A stretch of 64,000 nucleotides of DNA from Balanoglossus misakiensis (Eukaryota > Hemichordata): positions 5,952,001 through 6,016,000 of the forward strand of contig CM082598.2 of NCBI GenBank assembly GCA_040954595.2. The letters are read 5' to 3'. The notes below the pieces were generated by a model. That model ran no database searches. It was given only the letters and a program-made list of their open reading frames with translations, and had not been told where the DNA came from. Both the position numbers and the translations under genes were made by a program. Shown piece by piece: positions 24,901 to 30,310 of the stretch; position 1 is the stretch's first letter; every line of letters begins with the position of its first letter.

Positions 24901-27900
24901 ATTAAAACATACGCTTGGTAGATGAAATTTTGTTGTATTTTGAAAATATATACTGGGCTTGAATTGTGAAAGTTCATAGCATTATTCCAAGCCTTTAAAG
25001 AGGGTGGGATTGAGGTTGTATTTCATTTGTTGTTTGTGTGTTTTGATTATCCATGGCCCCTGAAAAGGGAATATTGTAGTCACACATTTTACAGCTATGA
25101 TTTTGTATGTCCCAGTCATATTGGAAAAACTTTGCATGCATCTTTACTATTCTTTAGTTTAAATTAACTCTATTTAAATGTATTGTTTAAAGGGACAATG
25201 TTTCTCTGGCTGACCTTTTTCCATTAATTATGTTTGATACAAGACACTGTTTATGTTATTCTACATGTGGATATATAGTGAATAAACATTCCACCACACA
25301 CAATTTCCATACCACTTGTAGAGATGAGGGTGAAAAACTCGCCAAATTGAACAATCGGTCTCTACCATTTATACATTTTGGCGAGATTTTTACTCTCATA
25401 TCCTACAAACGGGATGGATGTTGTGTGTGGTCAAACGTTGATTCACTATGTATCCACATGTAGAATAACAAAAATTGTGTCTTGTATCAAACATAATTAA
25501 TGGAAAATGGGCTGCCAGAGAGACTTTGTCCCTTTAATTTAATTCCTCAGGTTAGCTAGTGCAGCTTAGACAATTTGATGAAATCTGATGCAGAGTCACA
25601 AGCAAATACATGTATGGTTATGCACAAAGACCAGAAAACTCAAAATAACTAGAATTTATTTTCTTTCACTCCCACTTATCAAAGATTAAAGAAACAACCA
25701 TGGAATCTGAAGAACGTGAACACATTCCCACACCTGGTATTGATGTCCAAAGTGTTCAAATTCCTGACGTAGGAAATGTCAGTGTTTGGGATTTTGCCGG
25801 CCAGGCTGAGTATTACGTCACTCATAACATGTTTCTAGGAGCACCCAATGCTGTCTCCATATTGGTGTTCAAAGCTACAGACGAGAATGGTAAACTCAAC
25901 ACTTTCGAAGGTGTGTTCCCACAGGTAAGAATCTTCACAGTAAAGTTAGACTGTATATCTGTATGTTTTGCATTGTTTATCACTTTCCAAGTTTTATCTG
26001 TAGGAATGGAATATATTGCTGTTTGAGAAACTTTATTCTGTGTGCCACACTATCTTGGTCACCATTCATGGCTTTTTGATAGAGTTGCAGATATTTCTAT
26101 AATTAGTCTCCTGTAGAACCAACATGCCATTTTTGTTCAATAATTATTTCACACTGTGAATCACAAACATAGCTCCACATATTACCTGAATCATGAGAAA
26201 TATCATACTGGATTCAATTCATGACCTAGTTGACTCAAAATTACTGCTGTTCTTGATACAAATATTTTTATTTGTAGATTTTGTTTTGGTTGCGGTTTCT
26301 GAAAGGAACAACCCACATGGACAGGTATTCATTTGATAAGTCAGATGAAGGATATGAGAAACCAGTGGTGATATTGGTTGCAAGTCGAGCTGATAGGCTG
26401 AAGAAAGAATTCATGGCTCAAGGTTGGTGTAACTCATTACTAACAACTTAACCTCTTAACCTAACTTGCAATCCTACCATTGTAGCCTCAAAAAGCTTGG
26501 ACCTAACCTGAGAAAGCTTAAACTAGTTTTGGCATTGATTGTATGACATATAAATGCATTATTTTGTCTCAATCAGCTAGTGGTCATTACAAGTGTATAT
26601 TCATGTTGTGATTTCACAGGACGTCTTTTGCTGAAGAAAGTTCTCAAAGAAGCAAAGAAGATGTTTAATGAATATCTAGACATACCGAGTGGCATATTTC
26701 TTTTGAATTGCCGGGATTCGATGGACAGTGAAATGAAGAAACTCCGCCAATGTTTACATCAGCACAAGGTAACTATGCATTCTTGTATTTAAGTTTATTA
26801 AAGCTATAACACCTACTACTCTTTTCATTCATGATTTTAAGTTCAAACTTAGAATGGTCCATTTGAACTTTAAAGCTTACTAATGGCTAAACACAAAATT
26901 TAATGTATTACCAACCTCTGATTGTGGCTGTATGTTTACAAGGTAAATAATAAGTGGGTGCCACACCCATTTATTTAGCCTCCCATTGGAAGAGTACACA
27001 GCTATTGTCGTATGCATATGTGAATTTTAGAATCTCCACAAACTCAATATAACGTCTATCAGCCAAGGATAAGCAGAAGTCTGGAGCTACTTGATAACAA
27101 TATGCCATAAGTGGCAGCTATTTGGGCATTAATTTAAAAAAACCATTGATATGCACATCTTTATTAATAGAAAGTGAAAATGCTTCCAAGCGTGTGTGCC
27201 AAAATAATGGAAAAGAAGAGGGAATTATATGATGACTTCCCAGCTCTTTACTGGACAGAATATGTGACAAGAATCAAAGAAATATACCCCACGATTGAGG
27301 AAAGTTTCTTACGAAAAGCCACGAACTATCTGCATGACATAGGAGAGGTCAGTAACAAGAAACATCATTTTGCTCATCCATTCTCAAGTACCAAAGTGTT
27401 TCTATAGTGACAAATCAGATTTAGTAATTTCACCCTATTAAGGCCAAAAAAATGATATGTGCTGTTCCAATTACATAGTTTTCAAAAATAGGGTAGGTAG
27501 GGAATTTTTTTTATTTGGCATTTGTTTATATCTTTGGCCGCCGTAGTGTAGAATAATGACATCATAGTTCTTGCATGTTTTACGCAATTTTCATAAATTT
27601 TGTATATTTGACATCGTTGTTTTTTACTTCCTGTTTACGAAGTTCTAAAAAGTTTAGGGTCAGCGGGCTAAAATAAGGGTGGGTCGGGTAATCAGAACAG
27701 CACATATTTTTTATTTTGGCCTAATGTATGATTGCAATTTTGGGACTCAAAATGGAATCATACATTAATTAAGTTATTCTTATTCCATTTTGAGTCCCAA
27801 AATTTCTGTCATAATAACTTGGTACAAAAAATATGTACCATGATGTTCATACCCATATTTATTCATCCATTTTGACTGCCTGACAACCATTAATTATTAT

Positions 27901-29861
27901 TTCTGAAGAGATTTTATTGAATCTTACTATGAACTAAATATGCTCATGTGTGTAGGACTGAAAATGTGCAAATTTATGCAATGAATTATCATCAAATTCA
28001 ACATTCCTTCAATTCAGCTTATATCTATTATCAATTGCATGATCTCATCAAGGTTGTCCATATGCAAATTTGCAGTTTATTGATTAGAAACTGGCAGAGT
28101 GTTATTAAATACAGTATAGTAAATGTAAAGACAGTTTCACCAGTTTCAATAAATTTGAATGAATATTTAACAAATTAGTGCAATTATAGCTTTAAATCAG
28201 AGGTTATTAAACAAATTTTATGAAACTTACTCGTGATAAATATTTCATAAGTATATTAATAGATAATAGAAATCAGTTGCATTGAAAAAAAAATTGAAAT
28301 TTATTGCTTAAATTAAATTTGTACATTTTCAAGTTTTTGTCAAACTATAAACATGTGAGCATAATCAGTTCATAATGGGTCCATGTATGGTAAAATATCC
28401 CTTTTTTGTCCTTAGCTTTTGCTTGTGAAGAAGTCATCTCCTGACACAGATGATATTGTTGCATTGGATCCAAAATGGCTGTGCTCCAGAATCTTTGGGC
28501 CGATGTTGGCTACCCATTTATTCGCACAGTTCAGTAGCTGGTTTGACAGACAGACTTTTCACTCCATGAGTGCGATAAAGGATGTACTTGGTAAAGGTGT
28601 CAACTACAAACTTCTTGTCAGACTTCTGGAGGATTTCGAACTTGCTTATCCAGTGTATATAGAGGTGGATCCTACAGATGACGATGTTGAGTCAAACACT
28701 CATACAGATGAAGATAGCGAACCAGACTCCATAGGTGATGAAGAACGGAAAAAAGCTTTTGTCATACCAGGGCTTCAAGACGACGATATGCCTGAAGGTC
28801 AATGGGAAGTGAGTCGAATGAAGACCATCTACCTTGGAAGACGTTTTGAATGCCACGATGAAACAGATTCCTTTACGGCAGGCTTTTTCCCAAGATTACA
28901 GACCCGCCTATATAAGCATTTCACAGAGCTTGGCCGACCGCCCAGTGGCTTATGGAAAAATGGTATCAAAGTGTGCCATGATGTTGAAGGTCTTGTCTTT
29001 ATGACCAATGGCAGAAGGGCAGTCAATGTCTGTGTACGAGTTGAAGACAAGAAGTTGATTGGGAAGGGCCACAAACTTCTTGAGACGGTTTCCAAAGCCA
29101 TACAGGATGTCTTCTCAATCGCATGTCCAGGCAACAGGATGGATCAGCTTATCCTGAGTGCAGATTCTCTTGCAAACCACAGCAACATGGAAAAAGTAGA
29201 GTTTTACACTCTCGATGAGGTGCTGCGTGCAGAAGACATGGGAAAGAAAGTGTACAACAAAAAAGTTGGTAAAGAAGAAGATGTTTGTGACCTACTTTGT
29301 CAAGGTCATGACACGACCATCTTACGAAAGAAGTGGAAACGCTGTGATATCAAATGGATGCTTGAAGATACCAGACAAGAAGTGACCATGAAAATGGACA
29401 TTGAGCGTGGACACCCTTCCTTGCACTATGCCACCATGGCCGAATGGATGGGAATCGGGTACCAGGATGTCATGGCACTTGAAAAAGTGGCAAGTCTAAC
29501 ACGCAGATCAGTTACAGACTGCATCTTCGAAGAGTGGTGTCGCAGATGGATGCAACAACATCAAAGTGGAAAAGCCACAACTACAGCTGCAGGTGCCAGA
29601 GCCATGTCACATGACATAGATGCCACCAAAGGTCGTATGGCAAAAATGTCACTGTCGTCAACATCGTCACCCCCGCAAGATTCAAGTGAAGAAGCGAAGG
29701 CTCAGAAAACAGCAAGACAGAAGTATCAACGTGAACAGGGACCTCTCTACGAAAGCAACTTTGAGAATCTGTTGGCAATTTTCAAGACCATGGGAAGAGA
29801 CGACATGGTAACATTGATTGAAGAGATGTTTGCAGACATTGCGAAAACACCAACAAAATGA
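835..29861 (+). CDS. DAPK1-like ankyrin-Roc-COR-death domain protein gene (3' part, 10 exons)
   Basis: Gene-level entry. The exons are 835-942, 20591-20689, 23210-23323, 24123-24191, 24385-24507, 25685-25924, 26278-26422, 26620-26768, 27171-27347 and 28416-29861. All have GT-AG borders and matching phases, giving 2670 nt, or 889 codons plus TGA. Domain order is ankyrin repeats (exons 1-4), Roc GTPase (P-loop GDGGVGKTT in exon 5, WDFAGQ in exon 6, SRAD in exon 7), COR (exons 9-10) and a C-terminal death-domain-like region. This is the arrangement and wording of the part of DAPK1 that follows its kinase. No kinase is visible, and whether one lies upstream is unknown. By family, the product would be a cytoplasmic GTP-binding scaffold in cell-death or cytoskeletal signalling. 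The first visible intron is 19.6 kb and holds the nested transposons. The gene is incomplete at its 5' end. Confidence 0.85.
943..1017 (+). other. Duplicated intron flank following the ankyrin exon
   Basis: The sequence following the donor (gtaaataccaacctgacttctgcagg) matches the sequence after the exon at 20689 almost base for base. This marks one unit of an exon plus intron duplication. Confidence 0.6.
1018..1500. repeat. Dispersed repeat, copy A (also at 23536-23790), with an internal partial duplication
   Basis: The block with ccattgtcctttgaatc, gtcaggtgttgtacag and gacggtcgatgccaatccta occurs here and near 23580-23760. A second diverged unit begins about 1255 (cactgtcctttgaatcgaaa). No coding potential is convincing and the class is unknown. 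Confidence 0.6.
1501..2150. other. AT-rich intron, no recognised feature
   Basis: Only short chance ORFs are seen. Phrases such as ctcatttgcatatttaatgatg look like old noncoding repeat DNA, but no boundary could be set. Confidence 0.4.
2151..2500. mobile_element. Foldback MITE flanked by TTAA (family A, full copy)
   Basis: TTAA occurs at 2151-2154 and 2497-2500. Between them is a 342-bp palindrome-like element starting AGGGAAAAAGTCTCTCTC and ending in its reverse complement. The arms extend through gttattctacatgtggatat and nearly meet in the middle. Related copies are at 25187-25537 and 37569-38505, with fragments at 7351 and 37089. TTAA flanks are typical of piggyBac- or Kolobok-mobilised elements. 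Confidence 0.85.
2501..3670. other. Intron, no recognised feature
   Basis: No gene, RNA or repeat boundary can be supported. GC is slightly higher at 2810-2920, but frames lack splice-bounded coding sequence. Confidence 0.4.
3671..4110. repeat. 157-bp tandem repeat, about 2.8 copies
   Basis: The phrase agcttggctactttgtgctg starts at 3671, 3828 and 3985, exactly 157 bp apart, with near-identical sequence through the heptad cacatctccc. The last copy decays after about 4095. Minus-strand reading frames across it are repetitive by construction and are not taken as genes. Confidence 0.9.
4111..4509. other. Intron between tandem repeat and LTR element
   Basis: Nothing recognised. A short inverted motif around 4255-4285 (acattacatcac / gtgatgtaat) is present. 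Confidence 0.4.
4515..4752 (-). repeat. 3' LTR of the gypsy element
   Basis: 238 bp, bounded by TG...CA on the plus strand (TGTTATGAACC to GATACACTACA). It is the downstream LTR in the element's minus-strand orientation and is identical by eye to 20175-20412 after the first 75 bp. Confidence 0.93.
4753..4766 (-). promoter_or_regulatory. Polypurine tract (plus-strand primer) of the gypsy element
   Basis: The minus strand reads AAGAAAAGGAGGGA directly against the 3' LTR, the standard place and composition of a retroelement PPT. Confidence 0.8.
5085..5151 (-). pseudogene. C-terminal end of gypsy pol, separated by the KDZ insertion
   Basis: The minus-strand reading frame cut at 17162 continues in phase from the second copy of the 7-bp target duplication (5145-5151) to a TGA at 5085-5087. 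This shows the KDZ element landed in the last codons of pol. Confidence 0.75.
5153..5345. repeat. Left terminal inverted repeat of the KDZ element (193 bp)
   Basis: It is built of ACTCGGACTTG / ACTCCGAGT modules and contains a perfect 20-bp palindrome (5212-5231). It matches the reverse complement of 17000-17160 but has one additional 32-bp unit, ending gtagtggctg. Confidence 0.93.
5428..5600 (+). CDS. KDZ transposase exon 1
   Basis: ATG at 5428 (MSTMSLVARCNRQKK), followed by a lysine-, serine- and threonine-rich stretch and donor AG|gtaggt. The phase 2 end joins the single base G at 6234 to make an AGG codon. The start lies 83 bp inside the left inverted repeat. Confidence 0.65.
5428..14104 (+). 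CDS. KDZ transposase gene, 9 exon segments, interrupted by an insertion
   Basis: The segments are 5428-5600, 6234-6628, 6799-7305, 7436-7706, 7848-7952 (then insertion), 12264-13039, 13190-13459, 13622-13687 and 13906-14104. Phases agree at every splice. The ATG at 5428 opens a basic N-terminus (RQKKAATAAK). Cysteine-rich segments follow (ACEACEMVC, CQCCLHYDG), then the KDZ catalytic core: VICDGTAIG (first D), YDNACKLHQYC (second D), VDRLHWGNHIG and EQSNASISRIKAQL (E). The product would be a cut-and-paste transposase. After removal of the 4.3-kb insert the exon frame is off by one near 12259-12300, so this copy is probably inactive unless an unseen splice compensates. Confidence 0.85.
6234..6628 (+). 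CDS. KDZ transposase exon 2
   Basis: Acceptor tttttag, donor gtaagt. It encodes about 131 residues with SNQWWKLSDGATYVVSD and several cysteines (CNCEDG). It is the N-terminal part, upstream of the catalytic core, and its exact domain is not recognised. Confidence 0.75.
6799..7305 (+). CDS. KDZ transposase exon 3
   Basis: Acceptor atctccag, donor gtacta; 507 nt, in phase on both sides. It includes ARKKLACATCRFGTSDC and CEQTERTV, a Cys-rich segment of the type associated with KDZ transposases, and FVGDAVIYKEGCTISKVY. Confidence 0.75.
7351..7403. mobile_element. Fragment of TTAA foldback MITE family A in a transposase intron
   Basis: TTAA followed by AGGGACAAAGTCTCTCTCTC and cattaattatgt. It matches the end of the elements at 2151 and 25187, then diverges. 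Only about 50 bp remain. Confidence 0.7.
7436..7706 (+). CDS. KDZ transposase exon 4
   Basis: Acceptor acatag, donor gtcagt; 271 nt, open and in phase. It contains CQCCLHYDGQGELLFNLNN and LLYTYLHLM, the cysteine-plus-YDG block that precedes the catalytic core. The middle stretch (SINFNFRIYNF) could be an unspliced inner intron, because a second acceptor (ttcattacag) lies at about 7540. Confidence 0.65.
7848..7952 (+). CDS. KDZ transposase exon 5, left half (cut by insertion)
   Basis: Acceptor tttgcag; continues the frame with HKLRLAWNGFARLLNIQ. It breaks exactly at the 8-bp duplication AATATACA (7945-7952). The same eight bases recur at 12251-12258, where coding-like sequence resumes. Confidence 0.75.
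7953..12250. mobile_element. Unclassified 4.3-kb element nested in the KDZ transposase exon
   Basis: It is bounded by an 8-bp direct repeat, AATATACA (7945-7952 and 12251-12258). Both ends are crowded with TACGGCAA, TACGGGAAC and AGTTGTAGCAG motifs in inverted relation, as in subterminal repeats of DNA transposons. No clean terminal inverted repeat is seen (ends GTCCCAACACC and rc TCTGAATACGG). There is no poly-A and no recognisable long ORF, so it looks non-autonomous. A diverged internal duplication pairs about 9500-9640 with 11230-11350 (aacaaattgcgtga, ataatgagtaaaca). Confidence 0.7.
10900..10919. other. Short perfect hairpin inside the nested element
   Basis: A 9-bp stem, CACGGTCCC / GGGACCGTG, with a two-base loop (TC). 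Its role is unknown. Confidence 0.6.
12264..13039 (+). CDS. KDZ transposase exon 5, right half (first catalytic Asp)
   Basis: Open for about 258 codons to donor gtaagt. It has SAFSCDVCGDTPDIVICDG with a CxxC and the first catalytic D of the DDE triad at about 12348. It is rich in charged helices (KHEHLVPLVDFLDR). Its frame is one base out from the left half of the exon, with TAG at 12261-12263. Confidence 0.8.
13190..13459 (+). CDS. KDZ transposase exon 6 (second catalytic Asp)
   Basis: Acceptor ttattgcag, donor gtgagt. It contains GLFTVYCPHKICVGFQVM, then IIIYDNACKLHQYCLNR. The YDNAC motif with D at 13422-13424 is the second catalytic residue and a KDZ hallmark. Confidence 0.88.
13622..13687 (+). 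CDS. KDZ transposase exon 7
   Basis: A 66-bp exon between tttttccag and gtaagt. It encodes EPDFFKTTMFLVDRLHWGNH, the conserved block directly after YDNAC in KDZ proteins. Confidence 0.85.
13906..14104 (+). CDS. KDZ transposase exon 8 (catalytic Glu, C-terminus)
   Basis: Acceptor ctttcag. It encodes GCSSGYNMAVY, then LNSQVCEQSNASISRIKAQL with the catalytic E at about 13979. It ends TAA at 14102-14104, 136 bp before the stop of the convergent gene. Confidence 0.88.
14241..14554 (-). CDS. Accessory gene exon 4 (C-terminus)
   Basis: Acceptor ttctttcag. It is Pro/Ser/Gln-rich (PPTPPPLPTIFSHDDQQPP), low in complexity, and ends in a basic cluster and TAA. Confidence 0.72.
14241..15726 (-). CDS. 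Accessory gene of the KDZ element, unknown function (339 aa, 4 exons)
   Basis: Exons on the minus strand are 15726-15171, 15056-15012, 14863-14759 and 14554-14241. All have GT-AG borders and compatible phases, giving 1020 nt with TAA. The N-terminus is MESLNKKQTSSWRILSSQ. The middle has a tryptophan-rich block (SRPLWGQQDNAPEWWPSDVPF), which resembles the WWP-type motif of some transposon-borne DNA-binding proteins by eye only. The C-terminal half is proline-, serine- and histidine-rich and ends in a basic cluster (RRSQRASKRRRVMDL) like a nuclear signal. It converges with the transposase. I do not recognise the family; a DNA-binding or regulatory partner of transposition is an inference. Confidence 0.75.
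14759..14863 (-). CDS. Accessory gene exon 3
   Basis: 105 nt between aactttcag and gtaagt, encoding MSVRVDDLPAAMNYLAQYS and PTFSSMRSIE. The phase matches exons 2 and 4. Confidence 0.7.
15012..15056 (-). CDS. Accessory gene exon 2
   Basis: A 45-nt exon (acceptor catacag, donor gtaagt) encoding an acidic peptide, DFREEEPTPQDSTE. Phase 1 on both sides. Confidence 0.65.
15171..15726 (-). CDS. Accessory gene exon 1
   Basis: ATG at 15726 opens 185 codons ending ATG CAT TTG ACA G|gtaagt. GC content is higher than in the surroundings. It includes VTTFVDRLTGERKFIVHGSE and the WWP block near its end. Confidence 0.75.
15727..16999. other. Noncoding right end of the KDZ element
   Basis: It lies between the accessory gene start and the right inverted repeat. 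It holds a C-run at 16372-16389 and no supported ORF. It is likely to contain the accessory gene promoter. Confidence 0.5.
17000..17160. repeat. Right terminal inverted repeat of the KDZ element (161 bp)
   Basis: Reverse complement of 5153-5345 minus one 32-bp unit. It includes the same 20-bp palindrome at 17082-17101. The end CTCTTACATACCT abuts the target duplication. Confidence 0.93.
17162..18369 (-). pseudogene. Gypsy pol fragment: end of RT, partial RNase H, C-terminal integrase
   Basis: The RT catalytic pocket is visible as ISDD near 18310-18330. It is followed by stops and a frame change, then an open frame from 18235 with LVFMGILLSQKGI, the RT thumb (FMGMVSYSSRFIPG) and the RNase H start (VIADASPVGLGAVL). 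At REQFRSEEFQKYC the frame jumps straight to the C-terminal integrase (ITHLSVTARWAQANGEVE), showing an internal deletion of the rest of RNase H and most of the integrase. Confidence 0.88.
18370..19395 (-). pseudogene. Gypsy pol fragment: protease and N-terminal reverse transcriptase
   Basis: An open frame after a TAG at 19396-19398. The aspartic protease signature LVDSGATGNIID is present. RT blocks include PTPWVNPVVVVPK, RLCIEMRRANKAI, FSKLDLKWGYHQLEL and LLFGVSSASELYQ. A frameshift near 18370 leaves RT incomplete. Confidence 0.9.
19396..19677 (-). pseudogene. Gypsy nucleocapsid region with zinc knuckle
   Basis: A basic stretch (KRRTQKPKKHEKDKN) precedes CYRCGLTGHFGRDPKC, a retroviral-type zinc knuckle. 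A second knuckle has a TAG between its cysteines and Tyr in place of the expected His, so it is degraded. Confidence 0.85.
19678..20172 (-). pseudogene. Gypsy gag fragment
   Basis: An open frame runs from just inside the 5' LTR, with no clear ATG: FDCYTNPSTLGPRWERWL, FELYADGKGL, RRALLLHLAGPDVQDIF. This is the mag/SURL-type Gag. It stops at TAG 19678-19680, probably a nonsense mutation because the frame continues into the nucleocapsid. Confidence 0.85.
20161..20174 (-). promoter_or_regulatory. Candidate primer-binding site of the gypsy element
   Basis: The minus strand directly after the 5' LTR reads CTAGCGACGAGTAT. GCGACGAG would pair with the 3' end of a tRNA-Ser of the GCT type with one mismatch. 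The tRNA assignment is tentative. Confidence 0.4.
20175..20412 (-). repeat. 5' LTR of the gypsy element
   Basis: 238 bp, TG...CA bounded; the partner of 4515-4752. The minus strand should hold the element's promoter, but no TATA or initiator was assigned. Confidence 0.93.
20413..20590 (+). other. Duplicated intron flank with GTTT repeats before the second ankyrin exon
   Basis: (GTTT)n around 20468-20505, then cctcatgtgacattacag and tcatgctcctccttcattacttacag. It parallels 720-834. Confidence 0.65.
20591..20689 (+). CDS. Ankyrin-repeat exon (33-residue unit)
   Basis: 99 nt in phase 0: DGDTPLHFAAGYGDEGHVRL then LLEHEADVTIQNK, a complete ankyrin repeat in one exon. Donor aag|gtaaat. It is close to the exon at 835 at DNA level, flanks included. 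Confidence 0.9.
20690..21230 (+). repeat. Partial copies of the ankyrin intron flanks without an ankyrin exon
   Basis: The post-exon flank (accaac..cttctgcagg) and the pre-exon flank (ggaatcctcacagtatgtt, catgctcctcc) recur at 20690-20825 and 21055-21210 with no ankyrin codons between them. A 230-bp unrelated insert (about 20826-21058, ggctgccgcacacgagag) separates them. They look like remnants of further exon-module duplications. Confidence 0.6.
21231..21867. other. Intron, no recognised feature
   Basis: AT-rich with short chance ORFs only. Confidence 0.35.
21868..23122. repeat. Long nonautonomous dispersed repeat (full form)
   Basis: It starts gcgtcaaggacacggtggtccca and ends ataaggttccatggtata through tggacctaa. 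The same ends and interior segments occur in the 580-bp copy at 37891-38470, which lacks the middle. The termini are weakly inverted (GGTCCCA...TGGGACC). It has no coding frame and contains CA-rich and CATC-like microsatellites. Confidence 0.65.
23210..23323 (+). CDS. Ankyrin-repeat exon
   Basis: 114 nt in phase 0, between catggatag and gtacaa. It encodes DGDTALHMAAMCKLPWMDYG then KIVKLLLQYGADIDCKNK. A five-residue insertion (LPWMD) lies between the helices. Confidence 0.9.
23536..23790. repeat. Dispersed repeat, copy B
   Basis: Matches 1018-1270: ccattgtcctttgaatcaaaactactcc, gacggtcgatgccaatccta, cggcctccagcatctgcc, aactcctgtctgtcacctaat. Confidence 0.7.
24123..24191 (+). CDS. Half-ankyrin exon leading to Roc
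   Basis: 69 nt in phase 0 (TGKTPLDVAGKESSKEVLSDYVQ), between aaattag and gtgagt. TPLDVA is the start of a final ankyrin repeat, as in DAPK1 just before the P-loop. Confidence 0.85.
24385..24507 (+). CDS. Roc GTPase exon with P-loop
   Basis: 41 codons, between ttattccag and gtatgt. LKLFFAGDGGVGKTTLLESL carries Walker A (GxxxxGKT), the guanine-nucleotide phosphate-binding loop of the Roc domain. Confidence 0.9.
24508..25186. other. Intron, no recognised feature
   Basis: AT-rich; the opposite-strand frames lack splice or family support. Confidence 0.4.
25187..25537. mobile_element. Foldback MITE flanked by TTAA (family A, full copy)
   Basis: TTAA at 25187-25190 and 25534-25537. The arms AGGGACAATGTTTCTCTGG...AGAGAGACTTTGTCCCT share gttattctacatgtggatata with the 2151 copy. 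Confidence 0.85.
25685..25924 (+). CDS. Roc GTPase exon with switch II motif
   Basis: 80 codons, between cttatcaaag and gtaaga. It encodes VSVWDFAGQAEYYVTHNMFL, the G3 motif (DxxG as DFAGQ) typical of Roc and DAPK1-like GTPases, then AVSILVFKATDEN. Confidence 0.92.
26278..26422 (+). CDS. Roc GTPase exon with G4 motif
   Basis: 145 nt, between atttgtag and gttggt, ending phase 1. KPVVILVASRADRLKKEF has SRAD in the place of the usual NKxD or TKxD, a known style of departure in DAPK and ROCO proteins. Confidence 0.88.
26620..26768 (+). CDS. Roc C-terminal exon
   Basis: 149 nt, between atttcacag and gtaact. It encodes KEAKKMFNEYLDIPSGIFLL and NCRDSMDSEMKKLRQCL, the end of the Roc fold and the linker to COR. 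Confidence 0.85.
27171..27347 (+). CDS. COR domain exon (start of COR)
   Basis: 59 codons, between tattaatag and gtcagt: LPSVCAKIMEKKRELYDDFP, then YVTRIKEIYPTIEESFL and NYLHDIGEV. This is the conserved opening of COR (LHDIGE). Confidence 0.9.
27421..28415. other. Intron before last exon
   Basis: Very AT-rich. Around 27440-27720 there is an imperfect repeated and inverted phrase (aggccaaaaaaatgatatgtgctgttcc / cagaacagcacatattttttattttggcct), ends of a roughly 285-bp foldback MITE at about 27440-27723. No exon seen. Confidence 0.5.
28416..29861 (+). CDS. Last exon: COR and death-domain-like tail
   Basis: 482 codons with TGA at 29859-29861. It opens with LDPKWLCSRIFGPMLA (COR) and has an acidic loop (DPTDDDVESNTHTDEDSEPD). 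The DAPK1-like region follows: GFFPRLQTRLYKHF, WKNGIKVCHDVEGLVFM. Near the end, HPSLHYATMAEWMGIGYQDV and CIFEEWCRRW match the first five helices of a death domain. After about 65 low-complexity residues, LLAIFKTMGRDDMVTLIEEM matches the last helix. Confidence 0.88.
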   Translation, partial: LLLVKKSSPDTDDIVALDPKWLCSRIFGPMLATHLFAQFSSWFDRQTFHSMSAIKDVLGKGVNYKLLVRLLEDFELAYPVYIEVDPTDDDVESNTHTDEDSEPDSIGDEERKKAFVIPGLQDDDMPEGQWEVSRMKTIYLGRRFECHDETDSFTAGFFPRLQTRLYKHFTELGRPPSGLWKNGIKVCHDVEGLVFMTNGRRAVNVCVRVEDKKLIGKGHKLLETVSKAIQDVFSIACPGNRMDQLILSADSLANHSNMEKVEFYTLDEVLRAEDMGKKVYNKKVGKEEDVCDLLCQGHDTTILRKKWKRCDIKWMLEDTRQEVTMKMDIERGHPSLHYATMAEWMGIGYQDVMALEKVASLTRRSVTDCIFEEWCRRWMQQHQSGKATTTAAGARAMSHDIDATKGRMAKMSLSSTSSPPQDSSEEAKAQKTARQKYQREQGPLYESNFENLLAIFKTMGRDDMVTLIEEMFADIAKTPTK

Positions 29862-29959
29862 ACAGATAACATCATGGGCATAACAATTATTCCTTCTGTT
29901 ATGCAAATTTGCCACCATCATAATTTCTGGGGCGAACACTGGAGTTTATTCTGTCCTCG

Positions 29960-30310
29960 TCTCGGTATGCCTATGGACACATCACATGGACATGAATGCA
30001 AGAATGGACACAGATCATTTATGAAGTCAATGTGAACAACTTTACATGTAGTGAGGACATTGTAAACAGAATACCAGAGTTGTAATAATTTGTCTGATCA
30101 TAATATGTCTATAGACACATCATGTACATGGACATGAATGCAAGAATGGACACAGATCATTTATGAAGTCAATGTGAACAACTTTACTTGAAGTCAGTAC
30201 ATTGTAAACAGAATACCAAAGTTGTAATAATTTGCCTGATCACAATGTGTCTATAGACACATCACATAAATGGACATGAATGCAAGAATGGACACAGGTC
30301 ATTCATAAAG
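29960..30310 (+). repeat. About 140-bp tandem repeat in or just after the 3' UTR (2.5 copies)
   Basis: ctat(g/a)gacacatcac..tggacatgaatgcaagaatggacaca starts near 29970, 30109 and 30250. About 100 bp after the stop codon. It may lie in the mature mRNA. Confidence 0.85.

Noticed and set aside
28829-29134. Minus-strand ORF within the COR exon
   Set aside because: Shadow of the well-supported DAPK1-like last exon.
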